From assembly GCA_015179125.1 (NCBI GenBank), contig WHVA01000291.1, forward strand, positions 1 to 64,000: a stretch of 64,000 nt of DNA. Reading direction: 5' to 3'. Positions 18,960 through 31,385 of the stretch are shown one piece after another (within the stretch, counting starts at the first letter, position 1; the number at the start of each line of letters is the position of its first letter). A program made the translations under genes and the position numbers. A model generated the notes under the pieces. That model saw only the letters and a program-made list of their open reading frames with translations, was not told the DNA's origin and did no database searches. The stretch comes from Gautieria morchelliformis. Taxonomy: Eukaryota; Basidiomycota; Agaricomycetes; Gomphales; Gomphaceae.

Positions 18960-20420
18960 CTTATGCCTCCTTTATAGGGAGCATTAACTATTGTGCTTCA
19001 TCTGCAAGGGCTGCGAAAAAAGTACTTGTCAGCAATGGATATCATCCGGTACCTTAGCACTCCAGAAGTCAAAGCTTGTTTGAAGCTCAAGAAGACCCCA
19101 AGTGAATGTGCAGCACAGCAATGGATGCATGCCATGAAATACCAATATAGCAAGCAGCCAACTGGCATGTACATTGATGGGCATGAGCATGAGGACATTG
19201 TGGAATATCGTCAAGAGATATTCCTGCCAGTATGGGCAAAAATCGAGGGTGAATGATGACATGGACAAAGGATAACATACCAATTCCACCGTGCGATGCC
19301 TACCTTTCCTGTTGAAAAGTGAGTCATTCAATGGACTCATGATGAATCCACATTTTATGCTAATGATCGGTGCAAGAGCTGCTTGAGGGTGAAAGACCAG
19401 AACTGGTCAAGAAGGGGGAGGGTGTCTCTATAATGTCTTGGATTTCTGTTCACCTGATCTAGGCTGGCTCAAATCAAAGGATAAGGGAGTATGTTTCTCT
19501 TATGATTGGTAGATGGTCACTTATAAGCTTTGGAAGGACGAAAGAGGCCCGGATCTATTTCAAGGCTGGCAAGGGACAAGATGGCTATTTTGATTGTGCA
19601 GATCTCTGCATACAAACTGAACTTGCCATTGAACTTCATGAAGACAACTTTGGTGGCACTGAAATTGCTGCATTTGGATTTGACAATGCACCAGGCCATC
19701 AAAAATGAGCAGATGATGCCCTTTCAGCATGTCACATGCCAAAGAATGCCAAGATCTGGAATGGGAGGCATGGAAAGTGTAAAATGTGACCTGGCAAGCT
19801 TCCCAATGGCAAACAGCAAGTTTTTTATTATCCAGAGGACCATCTGACAATGCCTGGATGGTTCAAGGGTATGAGTGTTATTCTTTCAGAGTGTGGTTTC
19901 AAAGAAGAAGCCAACCTTCATGCTGAGTGTAAAGGGTTTAAATGTGCTAATCCAAAGGGGGCCTGTTGCTGCCATCGGATTCTTTTCAATCAGCCAGATT
20001 TCCAGAACCAGAAACCAGCACTGTTTGAGCTTGTGGAAGCTCACAGCCACATTGCATTTTTTTATCCGAAGTTCCACTGTGAACTGAATTTTATTGAACA
20101 ATGCTGGGGCCGTGCTAAGTACTGCTACTGTATGCTACCACCAACAAAAAGTATTGAGGAGATGGAGCATAATGTTAAAGAATGCCTTGATTCAGTGACC
20201 CTGCTCCAGATACCCAGGTGAGATATACATTTACTACTTTCTCTGTACTTATTTTAAGAACCACATGTTTGCCAATTGTTCTGCAGGTTTTATGGATGTC
20301 TACTGAAAGGGACTGGATGATGAGAAGGCTGCCTGGGTGAATAAAAAGTACAGGGGGCATCGGGTCATCCCAGAGAGTATTCTAAAATCACTGGAACAAG
20401 CCCACAATGCCAGCACAGTG
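18960..20420 (+). pseudogene. DDE-type DNA transposase relic (Tc1/mariner-like family common in Agaricomycetes)
   Basis: Pieces in order on the plus strand: LRKKYLSAMDIIRYLSTPEV (18.99-19.26 kb, N-terminal region), THDESTFYANDRC near 19335 (first catalytic D), GYFDCADL and FGFDNAPGHQK at 19.6-19.7 kb (second D), and FYPKFHCELNFIEQCWGRAK at about 20.07 kb (catalytic E). Stops and frame changes lie between the pieces, so the gene is dead. The three acidic residues of the DDE triad are all still visible. I could not identify terminal inverted repeats. Assignment to a cut-and-paste transposase is firm; the exact superfamily is less so. Confidence 0.75.
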
Positions 20421-20539
20421 TAGATCTATTATAATTACAATTAAATACCTAAACCCCAAATATGAACTATCAATTTTGGCCACTTATGTAATAGGGTTAA
20501 CTAGGGTTAACAGGCACTTAAGGGTAGCTGAGTTTGGAT

Positions 20540-20997
20540 GGCTGCTATCTTAGAAGTGGTACAATGCCACAGAGATTGGGTCTCCTTGGTCGCACCCATT
20601 GTCAATGTCCAAGGGGTCCGACACGAAGTTGTGAAACTGTATTCTCGTTCAATGCCCTTGAAGTCTGTTCCTTACCCAGTTAGTATACTGCCCCAGTACC
20701 CCTTTCATCCGCATGTCGTGGACCAGCCTGTCCACTGCTACACTTGGGAATGCCCCATCCAAGAACAGCACTGACACCACATTTCCCTTCCTCCACTGAT
20801 ATTTGATGAAATCCACTGTTATGTGAAGGGTGTCAACAGTATTTCACCCAGCTTGCCCTCTGAAGTTGGTAGACACCAGTAGCTGGAGTTTCTCTGTGTA
20901 GTATGTCAGCGTTTCAGCAACACATCTTGAGAGGGCTTGGCTAGTGTCTCCATTAGTGTTATTGGAGGATAAGCTGTTGCCACCATGTAATTAGGCT
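20540..20997 (-). pseudogene. LINE reverse transcriptase fragment, second copy
   Basis: The minus strand reads VSVLFLDGAFPSVAVDRLVHDM, NWVRNRL and DIDNGCDQGDPISVALYHF, the RT motif A and B region. It lines up with the LINE at 26240-26690 (ALFLDVKGAFPSVAVETLIH, CDQGDPISVILYHF) but is shorter and more decayed. Stops interrupt the frame. It is followed on the right by a gypsy-2-type LTR piece. Confidence 0.8.
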
Positions 20998-21170
20998 TCC
21001 CAGGTTTCCTTTGTTCTTGACTCTACCCTGCACCCCCTTGTATTTCTCTTGTTCCGCATTAGTTAGTTACTCCACTTGTTATAATTACTTCCACTTGCAC
21101 CAGAATTGATTACTCTTGCCCCATTACTTGTTGTTCCAGCTCTTTGTATAAAACCCGCTCATGTATGCTC
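20998..21170 (+). mobile_element. Partial gypsy-2-type LTR
   Basis: This stretch is homologous to the reverse complement of 13620-13810 in the gypsy-2 LTR. Shared words include CACCCCCTTGTA, TAGTTAGTT and CAGCTCTTTGTATAAAACCC followed by CTCATGTATG. It contains the TATAAAA box (about 21147). It is cut at 21170, exactly where the 3' LTR of gypsy-1 copy b begins, so gypsy-1 inserted about 20 bp past the TATA box of this LTR. Confidence 0.75.
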
Positions 21171-21597
21171 TGTAAGGGCAACCCTAGCTGGCTGTGGAGA
21201 TCACACTACCACACATCTGACAAGGGGAAATCCAAAGAGAAAAATCTGAGGACCCCCAATGTCAGCGAGCCCGTATTATACTACGCTCCGCAGTCAGGGA
21301 CAACACTTGGCACTCACCATCAACCCTGCATCCCCCTGACATCCCTGACCCTTGATCAACCCTTGATTCCACCTATTACACGAGTCGCTTGATTTACAAC
21401 ACTGTTCCGAGAGCGGAAGTCGGAAATTGGAGTGGAACTGGCAAAGCGAACAGAACTGGTGGAATTTCTCCCAGAAGCAGAATCATTTCCGAAAGCGGAG
21501 TCGGAGATGGAATAGGAACCGGAATAGGAGTTGGAAATGGAGTCATAACTGGGTGTGATGTTGGAACTGGAAATGGGAAACAGGGTGTCCCCTGACA
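21171..21597 (-). mobile_element. gypsy-1 copy b 3' LTR
   Basis: It reads TGTAAGGGCAACC at the left and CCCCTGACA at the right on the plus strand. It matches the gypsy-1 LTRs but is 427 bp long because one copy of an internal repeat around GGGGAAATCCAAAG is missing. It lies downstream of minus-strand pol and so is the 3' LTR. Many CpG sites of the other LTRs are TpG or CpA here, fitting an older or more mutated copy. Confidence 0.88.
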
Positions 21598-24500
21598 TCA
21601 CCCCCCCTCTAGCGTGCTGCGTCCTAGAAGCACAGGACACGAGGGATCGAAAGGCCAGTGAACAGATTCAGCGAGGGGAACCAGGGTGTGTCCTGTAGAA
21701 CTCGCTGAGTTTGTCCGGAGCAGAAACATCTTGCTCTGGGACCCATGAATTCTCCTCATACCCATACCCTTCCCATTTCACGAGGAATTGGAGTCTTCCT
21801 CGCACAAACCGGCTGTCCAGGATCCATTCCACCACATAGTGCTCTTCCCCATCTACGATTTCCGGTGGAGGTACATGTTCCGTCCAACCCTCCGCATCAC
21901 TGTGAAGGGCCCAAGGTAGCGGTGGGCGAGCTTCTGTGAAGGGTGTGTGGTGTGGATGTCGCTTACATCTAGATACACCTTGTCTCCAACCTGGTACTCT
22001 GGGGCAGGAACCCAGCATTGGTTGTAGTACCTTGCCATGTCATCCTTGGTCTTCACAAGGGCAGACTTGGCTTCTGAAAGGGTGGTGTCCATGTGGTCTC
22101 GGGACTCATTGACTGTCTCGAGTCGGGACTCTGCCTGGTGTGGCTCAAAGCCCCTCTGCGGGTGTCGTCTGGAGTCGAGCATGAAGGGAGTCTGCTGTGT
22201 GGCAGAATGTACATGGTTGTTGTATTGGAATTCCGCCAGTGGAAGTAGCTCATCCCAGTCATCCTGCCTCTCATTGACAAAGAGGCGGAGGGAGATATTG
22301 CTCCAGCTCCTGATTGACCTGTTCTGTCTGTCCATCCCCCTGCAGATGGTATGCTGTGGTGGCAGCTAGCTTTATTCCGAGCAGGTGGTAGAGCTCCCGT
22401 GTCAGTTCCGCGATGAACTGCGGACCTTGGTCGGAAACGACTTGCTTCGGGAGTCCATGCAACTTCCAGACATGCACAAGGAACAGGCGGGCCGCTCCAA
22501 GGGCCATGATCATTGTGTGCATCTGAATGAAGTGGGACATCTTGCTTAATGAGTCCACGATGTTCATGATTGCGTCATAGCCATGAGACTCTGGGAGTTC
22601 AACGATGAAGTCAACACTGATGGTGTCCCAGTGGGAGTCCAGAATTGGGAGTGGAACAAGTTCTCCGATGGGCAGATGTCGCTGTGCTTTGGTCTGGAGA
22701 CAAAGGTCGCACGTCTTCATGTACTGTCCAATGTAGCGGGACATCTGAGGCCACCAGTAGTTCTGAGCCACTAACTCCAGCATCTTCCACATGCCAGCAT
22801 GCCCTGCGACCTGGGTGTCATGGTGTTGGGACACGATGCGGCGGCGGAGGTCCCCCCCTCCGGAACATAGACCTTGCCCCTGAAGTGGAGCAACCCATCA
22901 CATTCTGACCACTCCGCTGCTTGTACTGACCATGAATGCCCTTTCCGCAGCTCCTCCACTGCCTTCACCACCGATTCCTCCTTCTATCCATTCTGGTACT
23001 GCCTCCGGATGTCCCAGAGCATTTCCACTTCCGCCCCAACAGCAGTCACTCCTTCAAGGGCGCGGATTGCAAAGAGGCTTGGGCGGAGCAACATCATGTC
23101 AGCATTGTCGCCACTTCCACTTCCATGATCCGCACGGCGGGATAGGGCATCGGGCTTGCCCATGGTGCGGCCGGGGTGGTGGTGGAGCATGAAGTCAAAC
23201 CGGGACAGGTGTAGGGACCACCGTGCTTGTTGTTGGTTCAACTTCTTAGACATGCGGAAGTAATCAAGGTTCTTGTGGTCTGTCCAGATCTCAAATGGGA
23301 ACAGAGCGCCCTCGAGGAAGTGTCGCCACTCCTCCAGCGCTCAGATGATTGCCAGCATTTCCTTGTTATGGATCTCATAGTTCCGCTCGACCGGACTAAG
23401 GCTTTTAGAGAAGAAGGCAATTGGATGCAACCTCCCACCATCTTCCGATGACTGCTGTGACAAGACTGCTCCGGTGGCTGCGTCGAAAGAATCCGCCTCG
23501 ACTCAATAAGGGCAAGAGTTGTCGGGAAAGATCAGGACCAGGGCAGAAGTGATCAGCTCCTTGAGTTTGTCAAAGGAGGCCTGCTCGGCTCCCCCCACCC
23601 CCATCCAACATCCTTCTTAGTGAGGTCAAAGATGGCACGGGCATGGCAGGAGAAGTCCTTGATGAACCGCCAGTAAAAATTGACAAACCCAATGAAGGAC
23701 TGGACCTCCTTCTTGTTCCGCGGCACAGGCCATTCCAACACACCGGAAACTTTGACTGGGTCCATTTCCACCTTTCCTTCTGACATGATCACCCCAAGAT
23801 ACTCTATCTGTGTCTGCTCAAATTCACACTTTTACGGCTTGAGACACAGGTTGTACTCTTGGAACCGTTCCAGCACTCTCCACATGACCTCCCAATGTTC
23901 CAACATTGTTTTCATGAAGATGAGGATGTCATCGAGGTAGACACAGACAACCCCTTCTGCTATCATGTCATGGAAGATGTCATTCATCATCGTCTGGAAT
24001 GTGGCAGGACTGTTGGTGAGGCCAAAGAACATGACCTGTGGCTCAAAGAGTCCTCGGTTGGTGTGGAATGCGGCCTCACGGATCCGAACATTATTGAAGC
24101 CCCAGCGGACATCCAGCTTAGTGAAGTACCTTGCCCCGTGGAGTTGTGTGATCAGTTCAGACATTAGTGGAAGGGGGTACCGGTTCTTGATCATGATCGC
24201 ATTCAAGGCCCAGTAGTCCTGCCCAAGTCTGAGTGAGCCATCCTTCTTCTTGATGAAGAACACCGGAGATGCCATGGGTGACTTGGAGGGGCGAATCCTC
24301 CCCGTATGGAGGTTTTCCGCAAGGAACGCATCAAGCTCTACCTGCCCCCTGGGTGACAGCGGGTAGACTTTGCAGTTGGTGGGCTTTGACCCAGGCTCCA
24401 ACTCGATGGCATGGTCCCACAGCTTCCGTGGAGGCAGGGCATCAAATGAATCCTTAGCAAAGACATCCTTGAACTCCCACAGGTACTCCAGAATCTCCAC

Positions 24501-25168
24501 CTCCACTTTATCATGCTTCCTGGAGGCTTCTGCAAGGCATTGTGAAATATTTCTGGTGGCACAGATGTATTCTGCTTCTGGTGGAAGGTTCACGTACAGC
24601 AAGCGCTCCCCCTCCACCAGAGTGTCTTCCGGGCTGAGTCGGACAATGTCCAAGTCGGAATCGGAATCGGAAGTGGGAGCTGGTTCAAATTCCGCTTGCA
24701 AACCCTCTTCTGCAAGCAGTGGGTGGGGGCCAGAACGACATGTCTGTGAGCCGTTTGGCCTTCCGCTGCTCCTGACGCTCCCTCCGCACCTCCGAGTGAC
24801 ACACATGTGACACTTGGCTGGGCATCGACTCATCAGCACCTTCCGAGTCTGCCAGTTGATCTCCGGGTTGTGCTCCTGCAGCCAGGTAAACCCAAGGATG
24901 ATGTCTTGCTTCCCCAGCTGGTGACTGCAAAGGAAGTGCGTTCTGTGTGCCCATCGTAGCGGAGAATTGTGTCTACTATCTCCATGATGGACCCTGCCTC
25001 ATTGGGGCTTCCATCCACATTGAACACTGGGATTGCATGTTGCAACTTCAGCGTGGTCAGTCGGTTCCGTTCCACATAGTCCCAGTCTATAAACTGACCA
25101 GTGGCCCCGCAGTCGACAAGGGCGGGTCCGGATTTGACTTCCGCCATATCCTTCGTCTGGATCTCCAC
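21598..25168 (-). pseudogene. gypsy-1 copy b pol (protease to chromodomain)
   Basis: On the minus strand: protease (ALVDCGATGQFIDWDYVE, 25.1 kb), RT (YWALNAI, FGLTNSPATFQTMM, VYLDDILIFMK at 23.9 kb), RNase H, integrase (MLELVAQNYWWPQM, ISVDFIVELPESHG, VVSDQGPQF, GDGQTEQVN) and chromodomain (HYVVEWILDSR, LQFLVKWEGYGYEENSW), ending at FYRTHPGSPR near 21670. Unlike copy a all parts are collinear. At least eight frame breaks or stops make it non-functional. Near 24460 it has the extra base that restores the protease-RT frame broken in copy a. Confidence 0.9.
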
Positions 25169-25180
25169 CTTAATGACTAG

Positions 25181-25819
25181 TTACTTGGGGCCAGGGGTGG
25201 CAGCAACAACATAGCGCTTCAGGAGGCGTCCAAGGGTGGATGCGGGATAGACAGGGTGTCGGTTTTGGTTTTTGTGTGACTTTATCCGGTGGGTCTGTAC
25301 GAAGTGAGGGGAGTGGGGCTTCTCATTCTCTACTTCAAGACAGGCAAACCGGTTATGTACAGGCAGCAGGGGCACAGATCTCACCTGCTGCATGTCACAA
25401 AATCCAATGCATCTTCCACTTCCGATGCGCCATGTTCCACATTTTTGGAAATTTCTTCCACAGTGGGCACTCTGCTTATGTCTGCCAGTGAGAGGAACTC
25501 TGGAAGGAGCTCGAGTTTCTCCTCTGTGGTCATAAGCCGGATATCAAAAGCTTGAGGGCACTCGCGGGCATCGTGGCCTGGCTGGCGGCATCGGAATCAG
25601 GTGAAGGTTCCGTTGCCCTTTCCACGTATGCGGTCAACATCCATTGGGGCAGGGCCACTCTTCGAGGGTTCCTAATAGGAGCAGGCGGAGAAACCATCGG
25701 AAATATTTTCCGTGTTGGAATGAATGCACTTCTGGGTTTTGGAACAGGTGTAGGATGAGCGGAACTGCGTGTCATGTTCTGGTTTGTCTCCACAAAGGCC
25801 TCATTTGCTTCCCTGTTTC
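25181..25819 (-). pseudogene. gypsy-1 copy b gag, C-terminal half
   Basis: The minus strand begins abruptly with RNREANEAFVETNQNMTRSS, matching the intact gag after its residues QKVS, and runs on through the zinc-knuckle region in a broken frame. Immediately upstream (25820 and higher) the reading is LINE (VMQFKQLAK). The N-terminal half of this gag is at 303-581 on the plus strand. About 13 bases of gag are lost between the two halves. Confidence 0.85.
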
Positions 25820-28348
25820 GTTTGGCCAGCTGCTTAAACTGCATGACCCAGTCGGTACCTTTGGCTGCAGCCTACTCTGCCTGCTCCCTAAAGCAAAGCT
25901 CCTGATCAAGGATCACGCCAAGGAGCTTGTGGGATGGGGAGGGTGTGATGATGTATCTATTGATGTCGATGGGTTGCCTGTGGAGGGGTCTGGTCTTGCT
26001 GGGCCATGTGGGGTCTTTATCGCACTTCCTGGTGAAGTTAATCACCTGCATCTTATCCATTTGAACTGGGAGTTGTGCATTTTTGACCATTCGCATGCTC
26101 CCCCTTCCCTATTCATCATGTGGATGAGCACGGCATGCGTGTGAGTGAAGGTGGGCCCCACTACTAGGTACGTGACATCGTCGATGAATGCCGGCACCAC
26201 CTCATCTTTTTCTTTCCGTGCAACTTCTATCAGACTGGCATTGTAGAAGTGGTAGAGTATGACAGATATGGGATCCCCTTGATCACATCCATTGTCAATG
26301 TCGAGCAGTTTGGAGAGGAAGTCATCGAACTGGATTCAGGTCTGTCATCCCTGCAGCCTGTTTCTAACCCAGTTAATATATTGTCATGGGACCCCTCTCA
26401 TTCACATATTATGGATTAGTGTTTCAACAGCGACACTCGGAAAGGCCCCCTTGACATCCAAAAAGAGAGCTGATACTACCTGTCCTTTCCTCCGCTGCTT
26501 CTTTATGTAGTCCACTGTTAGATGCAGCGCATCTGTTGTGCTCCTCCCTGGCCTTCCCCCAAAGTTGGTGTTGGGTAGCAGCTTGAGCATTTCCGCATGG
26601 TATGACAGTGTTTTCGCTATGCAGCCTGAAAGCGGATTTGCTAGAGCCTCCATTAGTGTGATTGGCCGATTGCCTTGGATACTGCATAGTCAGTTTTGCC
26701 TGGCTTGCAGAGGGCTGTGATCGTGGTGGTCTTCCATTGTTGTGGGGTACGTGCTGAGCCCAAAGGTCGCGCAGTACAAACAGCCTAGGTATGGGGTCAG
26801 CAGGTCTGCACAGTGGGTCAGCACCAAGTTAGAGAGGCCTGAGGGGCCCGTAGCCTTATATGGGCTCATCCTTCCAATCACCTGAAGGATTTGCTGATTT
26901 GGGATCGGTTCATAGTCAAAGACAGGTGCGGGGTACTGGGCCGTTGTGTTGTGCTGTGGCCAAGCTCCTTGTGAGGGGAAGAAGGTCTTGAAAAGTAACC
27001 TGCTTTTCTCATTGTTATCTGCAACTTTTTTCATGGCTCCAGCGCTCGTTGTGACTTTGAGAGGTGTAATTCTGGTACGTCCGCTGTCGGTTGATGGGCC
27101 TGACACAAGTCGACTCGCCATCCACACTGTTTTTTCATCCACCTGCTCTAACCAGTTTATCCAGAAATCTTGCTTTGTGCCTCATATCTTGTTGGTGTAC
27201 TCATTTCTGGCCTCACAGTACTGTTGGTGGCTGGGGTGTAAGGGGTCGTTGTGTGCCCGATTTGCTTGCCTTGCAGCCACTTGCATTTTAGCCCGTGCTT
27301 GGCTGAACTCCTTGGTCCACCATCATTTGGAGTAAGGTGACGGATTGGAGTATGGTACCACTTCCTCGACTGTTGTGTTGATGGCTGTGGTAAGCTGTGT
27401 CAGCCTCTTGTTGAATTCCTCCAGACTGCCTATTTCAGTGGGGGGTTGCATTTTGCTTAGGCGTTGCTGCAGTCATTCTCGAAACACCGGCCAGTCAACC
27501 TGGTGCCAGTTCCTCCTTGCTGGTTCTTCAGCTTTGAGTACTGACACATTGATGGTGCTGGAGATGGGGAAATGGTCTGTGCAGGGCAGTTGGAGATCTT
27601 GGAATACCACGCATTGCATGAACAGGTCGTGAAGAGTTGTTGTGCAGAAGACATTGTTCAGTCTTGTAAGATTCTTGGTGTTGGACGCGCAAAGCATTGG
27701 AATGTCCTTAGGCAGCACCATTAGCATATCGTGTTGCGCTAGCATTTCCAATAGTGTTTGCGCTGCTTCCATGTTGGCTGCAGTGAACAAGTGGGAGTTC
27801 CGTTCTTCGTCCCAGAGTGGGTGGTGTCTATTGAAATCCCCCATCCACAGCATTCTCTCGGTGTTGATCGCTTTTGCGCTTTGCATGTCTTCCCAAATGG
27901 CATCCTGCATCCGCTGCAACGCAGCCGAGTGGCTGCCATCATTGTATATGTTGAATAAAGTGACGGGTCCCGCATCAGTGTGGATCAGTGTGGCTACTAT
28001 ATCCTGTGTGTCAACATCTATTTGCTGCCATGAGCTGGAGCAGAGCCGCCTGTTGACAAAGGTGGTGGCATGAGTCTTTTTGGGGTTGTCACAATGTGCT
28101 GTGGGGGTCAGCAAATACCACCTGTGGTTAGTTCGCGTATTGGCTAGAAAATCAAAGTAAGATTCTTGTAATATTATAATATCATACTCTGCGGGGTCAA
28201 TTGAGTTGATGATATCCTGCTGCACCGCAGCGGACTTGTTGAGGTTTTGCTGCCATATTTTCAAAGTCTTGATGTGGGTGTCTGCTGTCTCACTCATGGC
28301 AGTGGGATGGGTTTGGATGAGTGATCCAGTCATTTTGGTGCCTTCCAA
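25820..28348 (-). pseudogene. LINE ORF2: endonuclease and reverse transcriptase, 3' end displaced
   Basis: Minus strand. The APE-type endonuclease starts near 28348 with LKIWQQNLNKS and has IILQESYFD, RMLWMGDFNRHHPLWD (catalytic D/N) and the late DHFPIS motif. The RT follows: VVSALFLDVKGAFPSVAVE (motif A), NGCDQGDPIS (motif B) and PAFIDDVTYL (motif C, 26.17-26.2 kb), then HKLLGVILDQELCF. The endonuclease frame is open for ~290 codons while the RT has stops. The reading ends at FKQLAK and joins gypsy gag at 25820. The rest of ORF2 is at 583-1587 on the plus strand. Confidence 0.88.
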
Positions 28349-28419
28349 ATCCTAGGTCATCGAGGGAGAGCTGATGGGTGTGGGCAGTGTGATCAGGGTG
28401 GCCTCCTCTGCTGGCTAGT

Positions 28420-30105
28420 CGGTGAGTGATGGACCGGCCCCTAGCGCTGCCAGACGGCAGCCGCAACCCCATCTGACCCTGATGTGTTGGTCAGTAGGGG
28501 TCTCCTTCTGGGTGGTATGTGTCCATCTGCATCGCCGCTCTAAACCAAGGCCTGGTGGGCAGAGCTGGGGGTGGTGGGCCCAGCTCCAACGTCATGCTAA
28601 GCAACTCCCATGTTTGTGGGTCCCTGCTGGAGGGGAAGTATCGAAGGTTGCTGTCCAGGTTCCTTTGCTGTATTCTGCTGCTGCGGTCTTTGAAGGCAGG
28701 GCAGTCCCAGTCCCATGTTGCATGTCCCACTCTGTTGCAGTTAATACATCTATACCTTTTGGGGTCAGTTATGGTGCAGGCCGAGGACCTATGCCCCTCA
28801 GTGCCACACATCCCACACGTGTCTGTGGGGTGGGGGCACTGCATGGCCCTGTGGGCCACGCCCAGCCACTGTCACTTGAGACACCTTTTTGCTTCCTGTA
28901 TAAGCTTTCTCACTGTCATCCTGGTGGTCACTATGAGGATACCGAGTCAAATCAGCATATTGGCGACAGTGCAGTTGCGCATCTGAATTATGAGGTGCGC
29001 AGTAGCTTGTTTGTCAGTTCTTCATTCAGGTGGCTTGATCCACTGCGCCATCACTATGTTGCCCCTTTCAAGGCTATTGGGGTTTTCCACCACCTCTATG
29101 TCATTGCGCGAGCTGGGGTCGACTCGCACTGGTACAAACTTTGCTATAATAGAATATGCATTGGGTTTGATCTCCAAGGTTTCATCGAAGCGAGTCAGGA
29201 AATCCTGGGCATGCTGCTGGTCCTGGAAGTTTTGCTGCTTCCTCAGTGGAGAACTCCACGAAGAAGCCGCTACTGGGCAGCCACTGCACACCTACTGCTC
29301 TAGGCTTCTCCTGCTCGCTGTTCCATTCCATTGCATCTATGGCCTGGGTGACTTTGTTGAGTACTTGGGGTTCAGGGAGATGAGAATTATTTTGGTCCTG
29401 GGTGTCTTGTCGTTTGTCGATGAGTATTTGCCTTGCGCGAAGGTCACACTTGGTGAGCATACTAGACTGCAGGCTAACCAGCTTGGTAGCACATGCTACA
29501 AGCGCTGCAGCGTAAGTTGGGTATCGAGTGGTGGCTGGATGGGTTTCAGAGGGCTTGTCAATGTCACGATTTGGCTCTACTGGGATTTGGGCCGCGACCG
29601 CACTTACTATTCTTTGCGCGGTGCCATTGCTCTCCTGCCTCAACTCTTCTAACGTTCCTGCTAAGCTTCCCATGGAGTCACGGATGGCCTGGGTTGTGAA
29701 TTTGAGCTGCTGAACGGCCAGTGCCAAGACGTTGTTTACACCTGATAACCGCTCCCTGACGATCGTTGCTATTTCGGATATGGTTGTTCGATCTGCAAGG
29801 TCTGTTAGTAAGGTGGAGATGGCTTTAATACCTTCCTGAGTCGTTTTAGGGATGGATGATTGCACCTCTGCCAAGTGCAGCAGCACAGTCACCAGGTTGT
29901 GATAGGTGATGACCTGCTGATCTGGGAGGAGCCTCCTAGTGAGGAGGTACTGGTGTGTGGCTTCTGGGGTGAGTTGTGATCTTCCAGCTGCATTTTCAGC
30001 CTCACTTCCATTGGCGTGCTGGGAGGCTGAGTGGAGGTTGCGGCCTTCTAGGTTGGTTGGGGATGCACGCGGGGCCAGGATCTTCTTGCCGGGGACTGTT
30101 GCCAT
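28420..30105 (-). pseudogene. LINE ORF1 (gag-like protein with zinc knuckles)
   Basis: The reading starts with an ATG at 30105 and runs open for about 305 codons, largely helical and charged, then shifts frame. A second piece (28.49-28.86 kb) has two CCHC-type knuckles: CGMCGTEGHRSSAC and CINCNRVGHATWDWDC. This is the usual ORF1 of Tad-like LINEs, an RNA-binding partner of ORF2, which starts just downstream near 28348. Frame changes near 29200 and 28870 suggest inactivity. Confidence 0.8.
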
Positions 30106-31385
30106 TGGAGGATGTTCACATTGACAACAATGTACATTCTTCTAGGATATATTAGATATCTTTTAAAAAATCAACCATAACTGAGTTCATAGTCCATCAT
30201 TTTGAGCAACTTGTATATTGTGGGTATCCTAAAAAATTTTGAATGTTCTGATATTTTAAAAATATGGTTGTATGTGCTAAAGCATGGTGTGTATTCAGAT
30301 GACAGAGCAATTTCAGATAGGATTTGGATGACTATATATTAAAAGTAAGAAGCTTGTTACATGTATGATGAATGTAGAGGCAAGTATGGACCATATGAGT
30401 ACATGTTAGATGTACAATCACAGAATATAGAAGCAAGTATGGACAATACCTGTACTATATTATTATATATGGTTGAGAGATCTGATTAGAAGGTATGTTT
30501 AAAATAATATGCATGTATAGTACAAAGATATGTAACTATTGGTGTTTAGACAATGGGGTATACACCTTTTCCTGGGGGAGCAGCAGACTGTGAGAAAGAA
30601 CTTTAGGACTAGGATTAAGCATGCCTTACAAATGCTGGCAACTGTCTCAATTGTGATATATTTTATGAAATATAGGTGAGCTAAGTTATATATACATATA
30701 TATGACAGTTACAACCATCCCCCATTGGGACCTAGTTTTCGCGTGTCGTTCATGGATGCCGACATTTGGATGCAAGGTGTCAAGCCTTGTGTGTGGTTGA
30801 TTGAAGGTTCCTTGGGTATTATGGCCTTTGCAGCCCTTGAGGAGCATGGGAATTTTGCCTGTGGTGGTGGTTGACTTCTTAGGTAAGTCACCATCACAAC
30901 TTCATACCCCAAGTTGAGCCATCACCTCCAGTGCCATGTGCTTCACTGCCACTCCCACGTGTGCGCCTACACCATCATTCCCTATGCAGATGTTGCCAAG
31001 CATTTGGGTACCATCACCGGTCCACACCAGGCGACAATCTGGCAGGATGAGTGCCAACAGCATGGATTGGGGAAGCCTTGATCCCCATGGACTCTTCTTC
31101 GACCCTTCCTCAGGATGAGTTGACATGCCTATGCACTATATTCCCTTTGCGCATGAGGGCAAGAGCAGTGTAGAGATTCAGATATTGGAAAGCGAGTTTA
31201 GCACCAGCTATGACTCATATTGGTTCGATCATTTCCAACCCTCTTAACCACCTAACCCTACACCACCCCCTTCAATTGACTTGGAAATTCAAGCATTGCC
31301 TCAGAGGCTGTGTGTTTGGAGCAGAGATGTGTAGTTCCAGATTGTTGGTTGGCTCAGGGGTTAGGACGACTCATTATTGTCTCCA
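30106..31385. other. No gene recognised; AT-rich part may be the LINE 5' flank
   Basis: 30120-30720 is AT-rich without coding signal. From 30720 to 31200 base composition is normal and there are short frames on both strands, none recognisable. One TGACTCA occurs at 31211, ahead of the dense array at 31386. Confidence 0.4.

Noticed and set aside
20492-20511. Telomere-like TAGGGTTAAC repeated twice
   Set aside because: Only two 10-base units and not a pure TTAGGG array; no subtelomere evidence.
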